DNA of 34,928 bases from Tetmemena sp. SeJ-2015 (Eukaryota > Ciliophora > Spirotrichea > Sporadotrichida > Oxytrichidae), in the NCBI GenBank assembly GCA_027382625.1, contig JAJKFJ010002296.1:1-34928 (forward strand), in the 5' to 3' direction. A program made the translations under genes and the position numbers. Below the pieces are notes generated by a model. The model was not told where the DNA came from, made no database searches, and was given only the letters and a program-made list of their open reading frames with translations. Below, piece after piece: positions 1-11,589 of the stretch; positions within the stretch are counted from its first letter, which is position 1; every line of letters begins with the position of its first letter.

Positions 1-693
1 TACAAGCATCTCACTCAGTATCTCAGAAGTGAGAAGGTCAAGTTTGTTCAGTTCAAGCTAAGTCAGAAGAGCCTCAACGCATTGCTGCTCAAACATCCTG
101 GAAGTACATACGACACTCTGATGAATGACTTCATATCCAAAGTGATTGAGAATGTGAAGGAGGAAGATCCACTACAGATAACTTTGAAGCCTACTGCTCT
201 GAATATCCTCTGCAATGAAATCATGAAAGAGTTCTGTTGCAACAAGAATAACGTGAGCATCAACGACACGTTGCCATCACTTCTCACAACGGTGAAAGTC
301 TATCTTGGCTTTGATATGACAGTGAGGAAGGACTTCACAAACAACGGCGTTATCATTCAAGCATGTGGGCCTGACATTCAGATATTCTAACTGAATAAGA
401 TAGCTTCGCAAATGCTTGCAGTTCAACCTTATCTCAAGAGCGAGATCAAGGAAAGGAAGTTCATGTTTGCATTCACTGGAAGTCCTGATGATTGGAGAAG
501 TACATTCACTATCAAGAGCAACGAGCTCCACTATGCTGTGATGGTCTCACCACTGAGAGATGATAATACTGCAACTCTAGAGATCAGAGCAGTTCCTCGT
601 TGCAAGTTCTCTCCTGCACTTCATCACTCCACCTTCTGGTGCAACAAGCTAAAGTTGTTTGAAGCTTACGAGCTCACTGCTAAGAATGTGTGA
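1..693 (+). CDS. Partial copy (C-terminal 230 codons) of the 577-residue gene at 11590-13446
   Basis: This is the left-arm copy of the gene described at 11590-13446, cut by the window edge. Codons start at base 1 (Tyr-Lys-His-Leu-Thr-Gln) and run to a TGA at 691-693, with one in-frame TAA (388-390) read as Gln. The copy corresponds to the last part of exon 4 and I saw no difference from the right-arm copy in this stretch. Whether an intact gene continues to the left cannot be seen. No domain is recognised in this part; it is a mixed alpha/beta-looking sequence ending in a Lys-rich, aromatic segment. Confidence 0.8.
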
Positions 694-1198
694 GAGATCT
701 CACTCTGAACTATCTCGCATCTATTCAAATCATCTATGAGAGTATCAAGAACTTACTCACCTTGTAAATATATTTGCTTCGCTAAGTATTTGTCTTCAAT
801 CCAATTCACGCATCTTAGTCTCGTTAGTTTTCACAATCCCTAACGCATCTTCTCTACCTAACAACAGTGTGAATATCATTTCTCGCATCTTTAAATATCT
901 CTCTCACACACAAATACACTCTCTACATCTATTCATTCTCATAGGGGTTTTGGGTTTGGGGTCTTGGGGGTGTTGGGGTTTAAAGTTCGAGCTAACTCTA
1001 AAAGTGCTCGTACCCAACACACGCAAGACAACACTCGACGAGTTCAACAACTTTGCACAACACTAGCTACTCTACTGGAAGAGTCAAAGAATACTTGCTT
1101 GTTGAAAATTTAGGTAAGTTAAAATTGAAGAGATACTTCGCCGTTGTAAAGCAACGATGCCCGTTGCACTGAATCGTTCGTGAACAGTGAATGCTGTG
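694..1198. other. Convergent intergenic region, left copy, with degenerate C4A4-like tract
   Basis: This is the left-arm counterpart of 11085-11589. It lies between the converging 3' ends of the gene C copy and the Gln-rich gene copy. The G-rich strand is visible at 943-981 (runs of G separated by T-rich spacers). The rest has no coding signal once TGA is taken as stop, so I see only 3' flanks here. Confidence 0.6.
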
Positions 1199-1746
1199 TC
1201 AGTTGGTTTGTTACGCTTAAGTTGAAGGCTCACCTCTAACTGATGTTGGAACTTGTCTTGATTAGTTCGCGTTACTCTGAACTCCATTACCTGAAGGTCC
1301 AGCGAATGGATTAGTCTGCGACTGAGAGAGTTGTTCTCTGAATCTTGAACCATCAAAGAATGGCTGCGTTGAGTTCTATCCACCACCAACTCCACGAGAA
1401 CTAGCTTCAACATAACGAGGAGCTCCACTCTAGTTCGTCTTTCTCATCTAACCAAAACTCGTATCATGATAAGTAGCGGTTCGCATTCTCTTCACACCGT
1501 GTTGAATGCTTTGAGTTCCGAATCGATAATCAATATCAACATCAGAGAGATGAATCTGTCTATCGTTCAGAGGTTGCGCTCGCTTAGGAGCTTTGCGAAC
1601 TTTCGTTCCTGCGTTGAGGAGATCAAGTGCTCTGCCTCTCTGAGCTGCAACGGAGTTAGAGATCAATGTAGAACTTACTATTCGACCACACGTTCGAGTG
1701 TGTAATGAGCTCATACATCTCTGGCAGTATCTCAATGTACTTCCTA

Positions 1747-1844
<98 letters not shown>

Positions 1845-4402
1845 TATCTCAATGTACTTCCTATCACGTTCCATCTTCATCTCCTATCGCGCTTTGTATG
1901 CGTTGCCAATATTCTCTGGGAAGAAGTTTGGCCTCACTGTGTTGATCACCTATCACACAGACTCATGAATCAAATCACAGATACTTACGTTGAAGAGGAA
2001 TTACCGATTCAGGATTCTTTGATCAGTAACGGTGGGCAAGTATTGAGAGATGAACTCGTCTTTCATCGCATCCTTCATTAAGTTGAGTGCTGATAGTTCT
2101 TTGAGTCGAGGAACTGCAACCATCTTCACTTGATTATTCTTGAGTGCCTAGTGATAGAGAGCAATGAGTTCACAACTATCTTACCTTCTTACGACCTGAG
2201 AAGATCTCTCTCAAGAAGTCAACTGTGCATTCTTCGTACGGAGGAACATAGTATTGCCCTATGATTGAAATGAAAACACCAACGCAGAGTCTTACCTATG
2301 TTAGTGAGAACGTTGTAGATCTCTCGCTTCGATCTCACGAACTGCTGCAGTTGACGACCACTTATCTTCTAGAGTCCAACTTGTTGTGATGCTTGGAAGT
2401 TGAGTCCACCTCTGTCGACTTGCCGTTGTCTCCACTCCTCTTACTCAACTTGTGCAGCTGTGGGTTGAAGTTGCTGTTAGCCCAACGGGATGTAAGTATT
2501 ATTTCTCTGTCCTTGTCTCGACCACATCAACTCTTGAGTAGAAGAGTTCTATGCATTCTATTGAGCTGAGACATAGAACGGATTCGTAGGAATAGTGTTT
2601 GAGTTCACACTCTATGTAGGTTGTGATGCTGCTTGACTTTAAGGAACAGGAACTGTTTGAGATGTAGCATTCTACTACTGGTTGGAAGTTGATTCACCGT
2701 TGGAAGAATCTTGAGTCTGTTGTTAAGTTGTCGTCGCTTGCGACTGTGCAACATTCTAAGTCGACTTAGTCTGAGTAGGAAGTGGAGTAGCTTGATTGAA
2801 ACTTGATTACTTAGTTTGAGATTGCTCGCTGAACTACTAAGGAGTAAATGTGAATGGCGTTGGAGTGAAGTTGTTGCCCATCATCGATATGTTCTATTAC
2901 GTTGTATCTCCACCTGAGCTATCAACTTGATTGTAACGAGTCTGAGGAATTGTGGAAGCAAACTATTCAGCGATTGGTTTAAAGAACTCACGCCTATCTT
3001 GCTGCGTTACCTCACGCAGATAACTTTGGTGATTCGCTTAGTTATTCCAAGTAGCTTGCTTGAACGAGGAACTTGCGTTATTGAAGTTGGGTTGAGAGTA
3101 ACGATTCGCATAGTTGCTTGGTTGCTGGAACTGATTCTAACTACGAGACTAGTTCACGTTGCTGTTGTCATTTACGAAGTAGTCCCACCTCTACTATTAC
3201 TATCGCTGATCTTAAACTTGCTACTGATATGGTTGAGCATAGTTAAACTGTTGCTGCTACTTCATTCGCGATGGAGCAAACTTCTGTTGTGATTGATTGT
3301 GAAACTGACTTTGAATCGGGTCTTAACCCGCGTTGCTACTCTGTGCCAAATGCTGTTGCAATAGTTGTTGCATCTCGTTAGGAATCTAACGGGGATCAAG
3401 TTCTTCGTTCTATCTCGCTCCGTCAGAGTTAGACACAGTATTCTAAGTTGGGTATGCTCCAGAGTTAGGAGGTTGATCACTACGTTGGAGACTCGCGTCT
3501 TCATACTCTCGTTGACTTTGATTAGCAGCATCATGTTCTCCTCCGTTGTCAGTCTACAAGAAACTTCAACCAACTTAGAACTCGTTGAGTGATACTCAAT
3601 GAAACGAAGATTGCTTACCGATTTCATTGCATGATCCTAACGACCCATTGCTCGCATTCGATCTGCTTCAGTCTTGAACTCTTCACCTGATTCATAACCG
3701 AATCCAGGATTCGTATCAGCTCCCTCTTCATCAACAACGTCTTAAGTTGCTTCCAAGAATTGAGACATTTACTCTTTGAATGCAAAGTTACCTTGACTAT
3801 CGTAGAAGTTGCCCTGTGAGTCTCCAACGTATGAGTGAGTTATATTTTAGCCAACGGTGTGAATCTCTCTTGGCATAGTTGTTTAGTTATCTGTGAAGTT
3901 GTGTTCACCGTTGCTCTCTCCGTTATCAACTTAGCTTTCTAACTAAGCCAACCTTCTTCTCTTCGTTGCAGTCTACGACTGATCAGTTGCTTACTCGATT
4001 TCAAGTTGAGAAGTTATAACTTTCTAAGGAGGAAGTGGAGTCTAGAGTGCTGAGTAGCCAGGCATAGTTCCAACTGAGTACTCAGTTATCTCACCTTCCT
4101 CGATTTCTTAGTCATGAGGTGGCCCGTTGAGCAAGGTCGAAGTTTACCCTGGATCCATCTCGTTGAAGTTCTATTACTAACTAAGTGCGTTTGTGGTGTG
4201 GTCACCGTATCCAGAATTCTTTCCCTGAAGCAAATGTGTGAGAGAGGAGTGAAGCACTTACTCTAATGATTGACTTGCGTTTGAGACTACTCAAACTTGA
4301 ATTCGGACTTTGCATATTCGTTGCCTTGCTTAAGTCCAAGCTTTGCATCAACGCTTGACTCTCGTTCATGTTGCTGGATTCGTTCTGCAGTGACTCGTTC
4401 AT
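1199..4402 (-). CDS. Gln-rich protein, left-arm copy with in-frame 117-nt insertion
   Basis: This is the mirror copy of the gene at 7998-11084. Exons, in transcription order, are 4262-4402, 3619-4224, 2296-3553, 2185-2258, 1989-2147, 1679-1949 and 1199-1644; the start is at 4402 and the TGA at 1199-1201. Exon 6 carries the C-run insertion, which adds 117 nt (39 codons). On this strand it would encode a repeated Asp-Arg-Lys-Tyr-Ile-Glu-Ile segment around a long poly-Gly, without a frameshift. Nine substitutions relative to the right copy fall in coding sequence: seven are synonymous (including TAG for TAA at 1376 and CAA for TAA at 2383) and two are conservative (Asn/Lys at 2061, Glu/Asp at 2414). 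If the C run is an artefact, this copy is otherwise intact. Confidence 0.75.
1727..1865. repeat. 96-base C homopolymer flanked by 22-nt direct repeats
   Basis: An uninterrupted C run (1748-1843) is bordered by two identical 22-nt copies (1727-1748 and 1844-1865; the first copy's last C is the first base of the run). The right arm has only one 22-mer and no run at the matching place, so 117 nt are extra here. Poly-G/C runs of this size are a typical base-calling or assembly artefact, and the 22-nt duplication looks like an assembly overlap. A biological explanation (slippage, templated insertion) is less likely but not excluded. Confidence 0.95.
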
Positions 4403-4638
4403 CTTTACTTAGTTATTTAATATATAATTACATTAATTGAATATCAGCGAAGATATGAAGCAACTGTGTTTGTTTGAAATTTTATGCAAGAACTGAAGCT
4501 CTCCGGAGAGAATGCTTCTTCACTATTCAACTTCATCTTATCATTCTAAATTCAACCATTACACTAACGAGGTATTGGTGCACTCACTGAGAAGATGCTG
4601 ACGAGTTTCATTCCTTGAATGAGATCTTCGTCGCGCTC

Positions 4639-5303
4639 TCATTGCTTTCGCTCTAACTTCTGCGCTCTCTGCACTCGTCTCCTCTCTTTCACTTCTCTCC
4701 ACTCTCTATTGAATTATCCCACTGCTCTCTCATTTCGGAGGCGAGTGTTCCTGTCAGCGGAGTTCTCACTGATGATGCTGCGCAATCCCCGTTGTAATGA
4801 GTTCACTGCAACGGCGCTTTGATTCAGCGAGAGTGAAGCTTCCTTAACGGGAGAGATTCTCTTAGGAGTAGCAAAAGTTTGAACTGTATCCACTGCGCCT
4901 TGCCGCGCTTTCGATTTGAGTTCTATAACTTTGAAGAGAGAAGAATCATACCCTCGATGTGAGAGCGCTCCCACGCTCGCTGCTTACTTAGAATGCGTGC
5001 AGAGCTTCGTGTTGGTTGATATTACTTCAGTGGAGATTCGGGCCGACATCTTCTTCTATAGCAGGAGTGAGAGAAGCGCGCATTCTTAGTTTTGTAACTC
5101 TTCTCGCATCTCGAACATTTGAAATCGAGAACAAGGTTTCTGTATTCAACCATGGTCATGCCATCGTGTTCATCAAGTAGATGACTCCTGAAGTTCCTGC
5201 TCTTCACTTCTGCTTCGCAATCATCAACTTGGCATACCTTTACAACCTTGCGCAAGTCTTTGTATCGCAAGCGCTGCTTTGCAAACCTGCTGCGCCTCTT
5301 CAT
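4639..5303 (-). CDS. Small two-finger C2H2-type zinc-finger protein, left-arm copy
   Basis: This is the mirror copy of the gene at 7097-7761: exon 1 is 4952-5303, the 29-nt intron 4923-4951, and exon 2 4639-4922, with a TGA stop at 4639-4641. I saw no difference from the right-arm copy, so its 211-residue product should be the same. See the right-arm entry for domains. Confidence 0.8.
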
Positions 5304-7096
5304 ATTTGATTCAAATTTAATATTACAATTGAGTGATTCAAATTCAAATATGGCCCAACAAGCCAACGCAGATCATTGCAAGTGAGGACAGCTCACCCCG
5401 TTACGCTGGCATCGTCTCACACGGAGTGATAGTGATTAGTTTAACATTGATTATCGTTGTATTGAGTGATAGTATGAATGAGTTGAATGAGTGAGGGCCA
5501 TTGAAATTTTGAGTCAACATCTTAAGATGGAAGAAATCAGGCGTCTGTGTTGGAAGGGGGGAACCCTCGCTCACGGCTCGGACGACGCCACACACCACGA
5601 CATGAGCACTCTCACTCTTCTCCACATAGCCACAACATAGCAAGTAGTTAGATACACGATAGAGAGTGATAGTATAGCATGAGTGAGAGGGGACAAAGAG
5701 TGACGATGAATTGCTCATGTTTCGTTCACATTTGTCATGATGGAAGAAATCAGGCTTCTGTGTCGACGGGGTGTTGGGGGACAATCATGATCTCCGATCC
5801 ACAACGAAGTAACACAACTCCATCTCTCACTCATCTGCAACTATCGCAACCACTGCACACTATCACACACTCATACACTACACTCAATGAGCAAGTATAC
5901 TCGTTAGTCCTCACTCTGCAGCCATTCACACACACATATTTCAAATTTCGTAACGGAGATCCTTGTGTATCTTAACTGTATCCACTTACGTAACGAGAAA
6001 CTGCTGTTACTATTTCACTCGATTGTCCTTCACATTCACTCATCATTATCACATCCTCATTCACACTCTGTCACTCATTCACTCCATCTCATTCACTCTA
6101 CTACTCATTCTGATTCAGATCATACACATACACCATACACCCTATTTGTATTTAGCTAGATTTAGATTTAGTTTTGCTGAGGACTCCGCTCCGCTCTAAA
6201 CTAGAGCGGAGCGGAGTCCTCAGCAAAACTAAATCTAAATCTAGCTAAATACAAATAGGGTGTATGGTGTATGTGTATGATCTGAATCAGAATGAGTAGT
6301 AGAGTGAATGAGATGGAGTGAATGAGTGACAGAGTGTGAATGAGGATGTGATAATGATGAGTGAATGTGAAGGACAATCGAGTGAAATAGTAACAGCAGT
6401 TTCTCGTTACGTAAGTGGATACAGTTAAGATACACAAGGATCTCCGTTACGAAATTTGAAATATGTGTGTGTGAATGGCTGCAGAGTGAGGACTAACGAG
6501 TATACTTGCTCATTGAGTGTAGTGTATGAGTGTGTGATAGTGTGCAGTGGTTGCGATAGTTGCAGATGAGTGAGAGATGGAGTTGTGTTACTTCGTTGTG
6601 GATCGGAGATCATGATTGTCCCCCAACACCCCGTCGACACAGAAGCCTGATTTCTTCCATCATGACAAATGTGAACGAAACATGAGCAATTCATCGTCAC
6701 TCTTTGTCCCCTCTCACTCATGCTATACTATCACTCTCTATCGTGTATCTAACTACTTGGTATGTTGTGGCTATGTGGAGAAGAGTGAGAGTGCTCATGT
6801 CGTGGTGTGTGGCGTCGTCCGAGCCGTGAGCGAGGGTTCCCCCCTTCCAACACAGACGCCTGATTTCTTCCATCTTAAGATGTTGACTCAAAATTTCAAT
6901 GGCCCTCACTCATTCAACTCATTCATACTATCACTCAATACAACGATAATCAATGCTAAACTAATCACTATCACTCCGTGTGAGACGATGCCAGCGTAAC
7001 GGGGTGAGCTGTCCTCACTTGCAATGATCTGCGTTGGCTTGTTGGGCCATATTTGAATTTGAATCACTCAATTGTAATATTAAATTTGAATCAAAT
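5304..7096. other. Non-coding palindrome centre, possible element terminus
   Basis: No frame survives with TGA as stop except short shadows that appear in mirror image on both arms. The flanks of the centre are rich in GTGAATGAG/GAGTGA-type short repeats (about 6290-6370 and their mirror) and end in CCGCT repeats at the pivot. A direct repeat GCCTGATTTCTTCCATC occurs at 6645-6661 and 6858-6874 (and mirrored on the left), each preceded by a C-rich stretch with ACAC. This organisation, gene-free and repeat-rich, would fit the subterminal region of a linear element, but that is inference. Confidence 0.55.
7051..7096 (+). promoter_or_regulatory. AT-rich promoter box of the small zinc-finger gene
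   Basis: The core TGTAATATTAAAT with flanking TTTGAA/TTTGAATCAAAT lies directly before the ATG at 7097. The same kind of box occurs upstream of the five other genes, so it is a likely TATA-like element of this gene set. It also argues for the start at 7097 rather than further upstream. Confidence 0.5.
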
Positions 7097-7761
7097 ATGA
7101 AGAGGCGCAGCAGGTTTGCAAAGCAGCGCTTGCGATACAAAGACTTGCGCAAGGTTGTAAAGGTATGCCAAGTTGATGATTGCGAAGCAGAAGTGAAGAG
7201 CAGGAACTTCAGGAGTCATCTACTTGATGAACACGATGGCATGACCATGGTTGAATACAGAAACCTTGTTCTCGATTTCAAATGTTCGAGATGCGAGAAG
7301 AGTTACAAAACTAAGAATGCGCGCTTCTCTCACTCCTGCTATAGAAGAAGATGTCGGCCCGAATCTCCACTGAAGTAATATCAACCAACACGAAGCTCTG
7401 CACGCATTCTAAGTAAGCAGCGAGCGTGGGAGCGCTCTCACATCGAGGGTATGATTCTTCTCTCTTCAAAGTTATAGAACTCAAATCGAAAGCGCGGCAA
7501 GGCGCAGTGGATACAGTTCAAACTTTTGCTACTCCTAAGAGAATCTCTCCCGTTAAGGAAGCTTCACTCTCGCTGAATCAAAGCGCCGTTGCAGTGAACT
7601 CATTACAACGGGGATTGCGCAGCATCATCAGTGAGAACTCCGCTGACAGGAACACTCGCCTCCGAAATGAGAGAGCAGTGGGATAATTCAATAGAGAGTG
7701 GAGAGAAGTGAAAGAGAGGAGACGAGTGCAGAGAGCGCAGAAGTTAGAGCGAAAGCAATGA
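7097..7761 (+). CDS. Small two-finger C2H2-type zinc-finger protein (211 aa)
   Basis: Exons are 7097-7448 and 7478-7761, with a 29-nt intron (GTATG...ATAG); the stop is TGA and in-frame TAA codons are read as Gln. Two zinc-binding motifs are visible: C24-x4-C29-x11-H41-x4-H46 and C63-x2-C66-x12-H79-x-C81, the second with an atypical last pair. The N-terminus is very basic, and the C-terminal half is charged and Arg-rich, ending in a likely helical Arg/Glu segment. The finger pair has the same spacing and the same linker (an x-Glu-Tyr-Arg motif) as the N-terminus of the 1170-residue protein at 13565-17077, so the two are probably paralogues. A nucleic-acid-binding role, perhaps at element ends or promoters, is inferred. 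It lies just upstream of the Gln-rich gene on the same strand. Confidence 0.82.
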
Positions 7762-7956
7762 GAGCGCGACGAAGATCTCATTCAAGGAATGAAACTCGTC
7801 AGCATCTTCTCAGTGAGTGCACCAATACCTCGTTAGTGTAATGGTTGAATTTAGAATGATAAGATGAAGTTGAATAGTGAAGAAGCATTCTCTCCGGAGA
7901 GCTTCAGTTCTTGCATAAAATTTCAAACAAACACAGTTGCTTCATATCTTCGCTGA
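7762..7956. other. Short intergenic region between zinc-finger and Gln-rich genes
   Basis: This is the 3' flank of the zinc-finger gene and the upstream region of the next gene. It contains an inverted repeat in CTCTCCGGAGAG at about 7888-7900. No coding potential is seen under the inferred code. Confidence 0.5.
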
Positions 7957-7997
7957 TATTCAATTAATGTAATTATATATTAAATAACTAAGTAAAG
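7957..7997 (+). promoter_or_regulatory. AT-rich promoter box of the Gln-rich gene
   Basis: TTCAATTAATG is followed by TAATTATATATTAAATA and ends 11 nt before the ATG at 7998. It is nearly the same as the box upstream of the transposase gene (26651-26681). Confidence 0.5.
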
Positions 7998-10900
7998 ATG
8001 AACGAGTCACTGCAGAACGAATCCAGCAACATGAACGAGAGTCAAGCGTTGATGCAAAGCTTGGACTTAAGCAAGGCAACGAATATGCAAAGTCCGAATT
8101 CAAGTTTGAGTAGTCTCAAACGCAAGTCAATCATTAGAGTAAGTGCTTCACTCCTCTCTCACACATTTGCTTCAGGGAAAGAATTCTGGATACGGTGACC
8201 ACACCACAAACGCACTTAGTTAGTAATAGAACTTCAACGAGATGGATCCAGGGTAAACTTCGACCTTGCTCAACGGGCCACCTCATGACTAAGAAATCGA
8301 GGAAGGTGAGATAACTGAGTACTCAGTTGGAACTATGCCTGGCTACTCAGCACTCTAGACTCCACTTCCTCCTTAGAAAGTTATAACTTCTCAACTTGAA
8401 ATCGAGTAAGCAACTGATCAGTCGTAGACTGCAACGAAGAGAAGAAGGTTGGCTTAGTTAGAAAGCTAAGTTGATAACGGAGAGAGCAACGGTGAACACA
8501 ACTTCACAGATAACTAAACAACTATGCCAAGAGAGATTCACACCGTTGGCTAAAATATAACTCACTCATACGTTGGAGACTCACAGGGCAACTTCTACGA
8601 TAGTCAAGGTAACTTTGCATTCAAAGAGTAAATGTCTCAATTCTTGGAAGCAACTTAAGACGTTGTTGATGAAGAGGGAGCTGATACGAATCCTGGATTC
8701 GGTTATGAATCAGGTGAAGAGTTCAAGACTGAAGCAGATCGAATGCGAGCAATGGGTCGTTAGGATCATGCAATGAAATCGGTAAGCAATCTTCGTTTCA
8801 TTGAGTATCACTCAACGAGTTCTAAGTTGGTTGAAGTTTCTTGTAGACTGACAACGGAGGAGAACATGATGCTGCTAATCAAAGTCAACGAGAGTATGAA
8901 GACGCGAGTCTCCAACGTAGTGATCAACCTCCTAACTCTGGAGCATACCCAACTTAGAATACTGTGTCTAACTCTGACGGAGCGAGATAGAACGAAGAAC
9001 TTGATCCCCGTTAGATTCCTAACGAGATGCAACAACTATTGCAACAGCATTTGGCACAGAGTAGCAACGCGGGTTAAGACCCGATTCAAAGTCAGTTTCA
9101 CAATCAATCACAACAGAAGTTTGCTCCATCGCGAATGAAGTAGCAGCAACAGTTTAACTATGCTCAACCATATCAGTAGCAAGTTTAAGATCAGCGATAG
9201 TAATAGTAGAGGTGGGACTACTTCGTAAATGACAACAGCAACGTGAACTAGTCTCGTAGTTAGAATCAGTTCCAGCAACCAAGCAACTATGCGAATCGTT
9301 ACTCTCAACCCAACTTCAATAACGCAAGTTCCTCGTTCAAGCAAGCTACTTGGAATAACTAAGCGAATCACCAAAGTTATCTGCGTGAGGTAACGCAGCA
9401 AGATAGGCGTGAGTTCTTTAAACCAATCGCTGAATAGTTTGCTTCCACAATTCCTCAGACTCGTTACAATCAAGTTGATAGCTCAGGTGGAGATACAACG
9501 TAATAGAACATATCGATGATGGGCAACAACTTCACTCCAACGCCATTCACATTTACTCCTTAGTAGTTCAGCGAGCAATCTCAAACTAAGTAATCAAGTT
9601 TCAATCAAGCTACTCCACTTCCTACTCAGACTAAGTCGACTTAGAATGTTGCACAGTCGCAAGCGACGACAACTTAACAACAGACTCAAGATTCTTCCAA
9701 CGGTGAATCAACTTCCAACTAGTAGTAGAATGCTACATCTCAAACAGTTCCTGTTCCTTAAAGTCAAGCAGCATCACAACCTACATAGAGTGTGAACTCA
9801 AACACTATTCCTACGAATCCGTTCTATGTCTCAGCTCAATAGAATGCATAGAACTCTTCTACTCAAGAGTTGATGTGGTCGAGACAAGGACAGAGAAATA
9901 ATACTTACATCCCGTTGGGCTAACAGCAACTTCAACCCACAGCTGCACAAGTTGAGTAAGAGGAGTGGAGACAACGGCAAGTCGAGAGAGGTGGACTCAA
10001 CTTCCAAGCATCGCAATAAGTTGGACTCTAGAAGATAAGTGGTCGTCAACTGCAGCAGTTCGTGAGATCGAAGCGAGAGATCTACAACGTTCTCACTAAC
10101 ATAGGTAAGACTCTGCGTTCGTGTTTTCATTTCAATCATAGGACAGTACTATGTTCCTCCATACGAAGAATGCACAGTTGACTTCTTGAGAGAGATCTTC
10201 TCAGGTCGTAAGAAGGTAAGATAGTTGTGAACTCATTGCTCTCTATCACTAGGCACTCAAGAATAATCAAGTGAAGATGGTTGCAGTTCCTCGACTCAAA
10301 GAACTATCAGCACTCAACTTAATGAAGGATGCGATGAACGACGAGTTCATCTCTCAATACTTGCCCACCGTTACTGATCAAAGAATCCTGAATCGGTAAT
10401 TCCTCTTCAACGTAAGTATCTGTGATTTGATTCATGAGTCTGTGTGATAGGTGATCAACACAGTGAGGCCAAACTTCTTCCCAGAGAATATTGGCAACGC
10501 ATACAAAGCGCGATAGGAGATGAAGATGGAACGTGATAGGAAGTACATTGAGATACTGCCAGAGATGTATGAGCTCATTACACACTCGAACGTGTGGTCG
10601 AATAGTAAGTTCTACATTGATCTCTAACTCCGTTGCAGCTCAGAGAGGCAGAGCACTTGATCTCCTCAACGCAGGAACGAAAGTTCGCAAAGCTCCTAAG
10701 CGAGCGCAACCTCTGAACGATAGACAGATTCATCTCTCTGATGTTGATATTGATTATCGATTCGGAACTCAAAGCATTCAACACGGTGTGAAGAGAATGC
10801 GAACAGCTACTTATCATGATACGAGTTTTGGTTAGATGAGAAAGACGAACTAGAGTGGAGCTCCTCGTTATGTTGAAGCTAGTTCTCGTGGAGTTGGTGG

Positions 10901-11084
10901 TGGATAAAACTCAACGCAGCCATTCTTTGATGGTTCAAGATTCAGAGAACAACTCTCTCAGTCGCAGACTAATCCATTCGCTGGACCTTCAGGTAATGGA
11001 GTTCAGAGTAACGCGAACTAATCAAGACAAGTTCCAACATCAGTTAGAGGTGAGCCTTCAACTTAAGCGTAACAAACCAACTGA
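7998..11084 (+). CDS. Large Gln/Asn-rich protein with C-terminal globular domain (945 aa)
   Basis: Seven exons give one open frame ending in TGA: 7998-8138, 8176-8781, 8847-10104, 10142-10215, 10253-10411, 10451-10604 and 10639-11084. Introns are 37, 65, 37, 37, 39 and 34 nt, all GT-AG with mostly GTAAG donors. Dozens of in-frame TAA/TAG codons sit in poly-Gln contexts. Residues 1-250 are acidic and low in complexity; about 270-640 are a Gln/Asn/Ser/Tyr-rich, prion-like stretch; about 640-840 look globular and the introns cluster there; the tail is Gly/Ser/Gln-rich with a basic patch. I do not recognise the globular domain. The two arm copies differ mainly at synonymous sites, so the protein appears to be under constraint. 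A structural, condensate-forming or nucleoprotein role is possible but unsupported. Confidence 0.85.
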
Positions 11085-11589
11085 CACAGCATTCACTGTT
11101 CACGAACGATTCAGTGCAACGGGCATCGTTGCTTTACAACGGCGAAGTATCTCTTCAATTTTAACTTACCTAAATTTTCAACAAGCAAGTATTCTTTGAC
11201 TCTTCCAGTAGAGTAGCTAGTGTTGTGCAAAGTTGTTGAACTCGTCGAGTGTTGTCTTGCGTGTGTTGGGTACGAGCACTTTTAGAGTTAGCTCGAACTT
11301 TAAACCCCAACACCCCCAAGACCCCAAACCCAAAACCCCTATGAGAATGAATAGATGTAGAGAGTGTATTTGTGTGTGAGAGAGATATTTAAAGATGCGA
11401 GAAATGATATTCACACTGTTGTTAGGTAGAGAAGATGCGTTAGGGATTGTGAAAACTAACGAGACTAAGATGCGTGAATTGGATTGAAGACAAATACTTA
11501 GCGAAGCAAATATATTTACAAGGTGAGTAAGTTCTTGATACTCTCATAGATGATTTGAATAGATGCGAGATAGTTCAGAGTGAGATCTC
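11085..11589. other. Convergent intergenic region, right copy
   Basis: The region lies between the stop of the Gln-rich gene and the stop of the minus-strand 577-residue gene. It contains the C4A4-like tract (next entry); otherwise it is 3'-flanking sequence with no coding frame. Confidence 0.6.
11302..11340 (+). repeat. Degenerate C4A4-like (telomere-like) tract
   Basis: Six C runs of 3-5 bases are separated by short A-rich spacers over about 36 nt. They resemble the C4A4 telomere repeat of spirotrich ciliates without being exact. The complementary strand could form a G-quadruplex. It could be a relic of telomere addition, an element-borne telomere-like motif (TBE termini carry such repeats, from memory), or a 3'-end structure separating convergent genes. 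Confidence 0.55.

Noticed and set aside
1448..2081. Poly-Gly and poly-Pro reading frames
   Set aside because: They are translations of the 96-base C run; the real gene here reads on the minus strand with introns.
5401..6999. Mirror-image frames of 98 and 127 codons near the palindrome centre
   Set aside because: They are low-complexity frames in repeat-rich DNA, have no promoter box and overlap one another on opposite strands.
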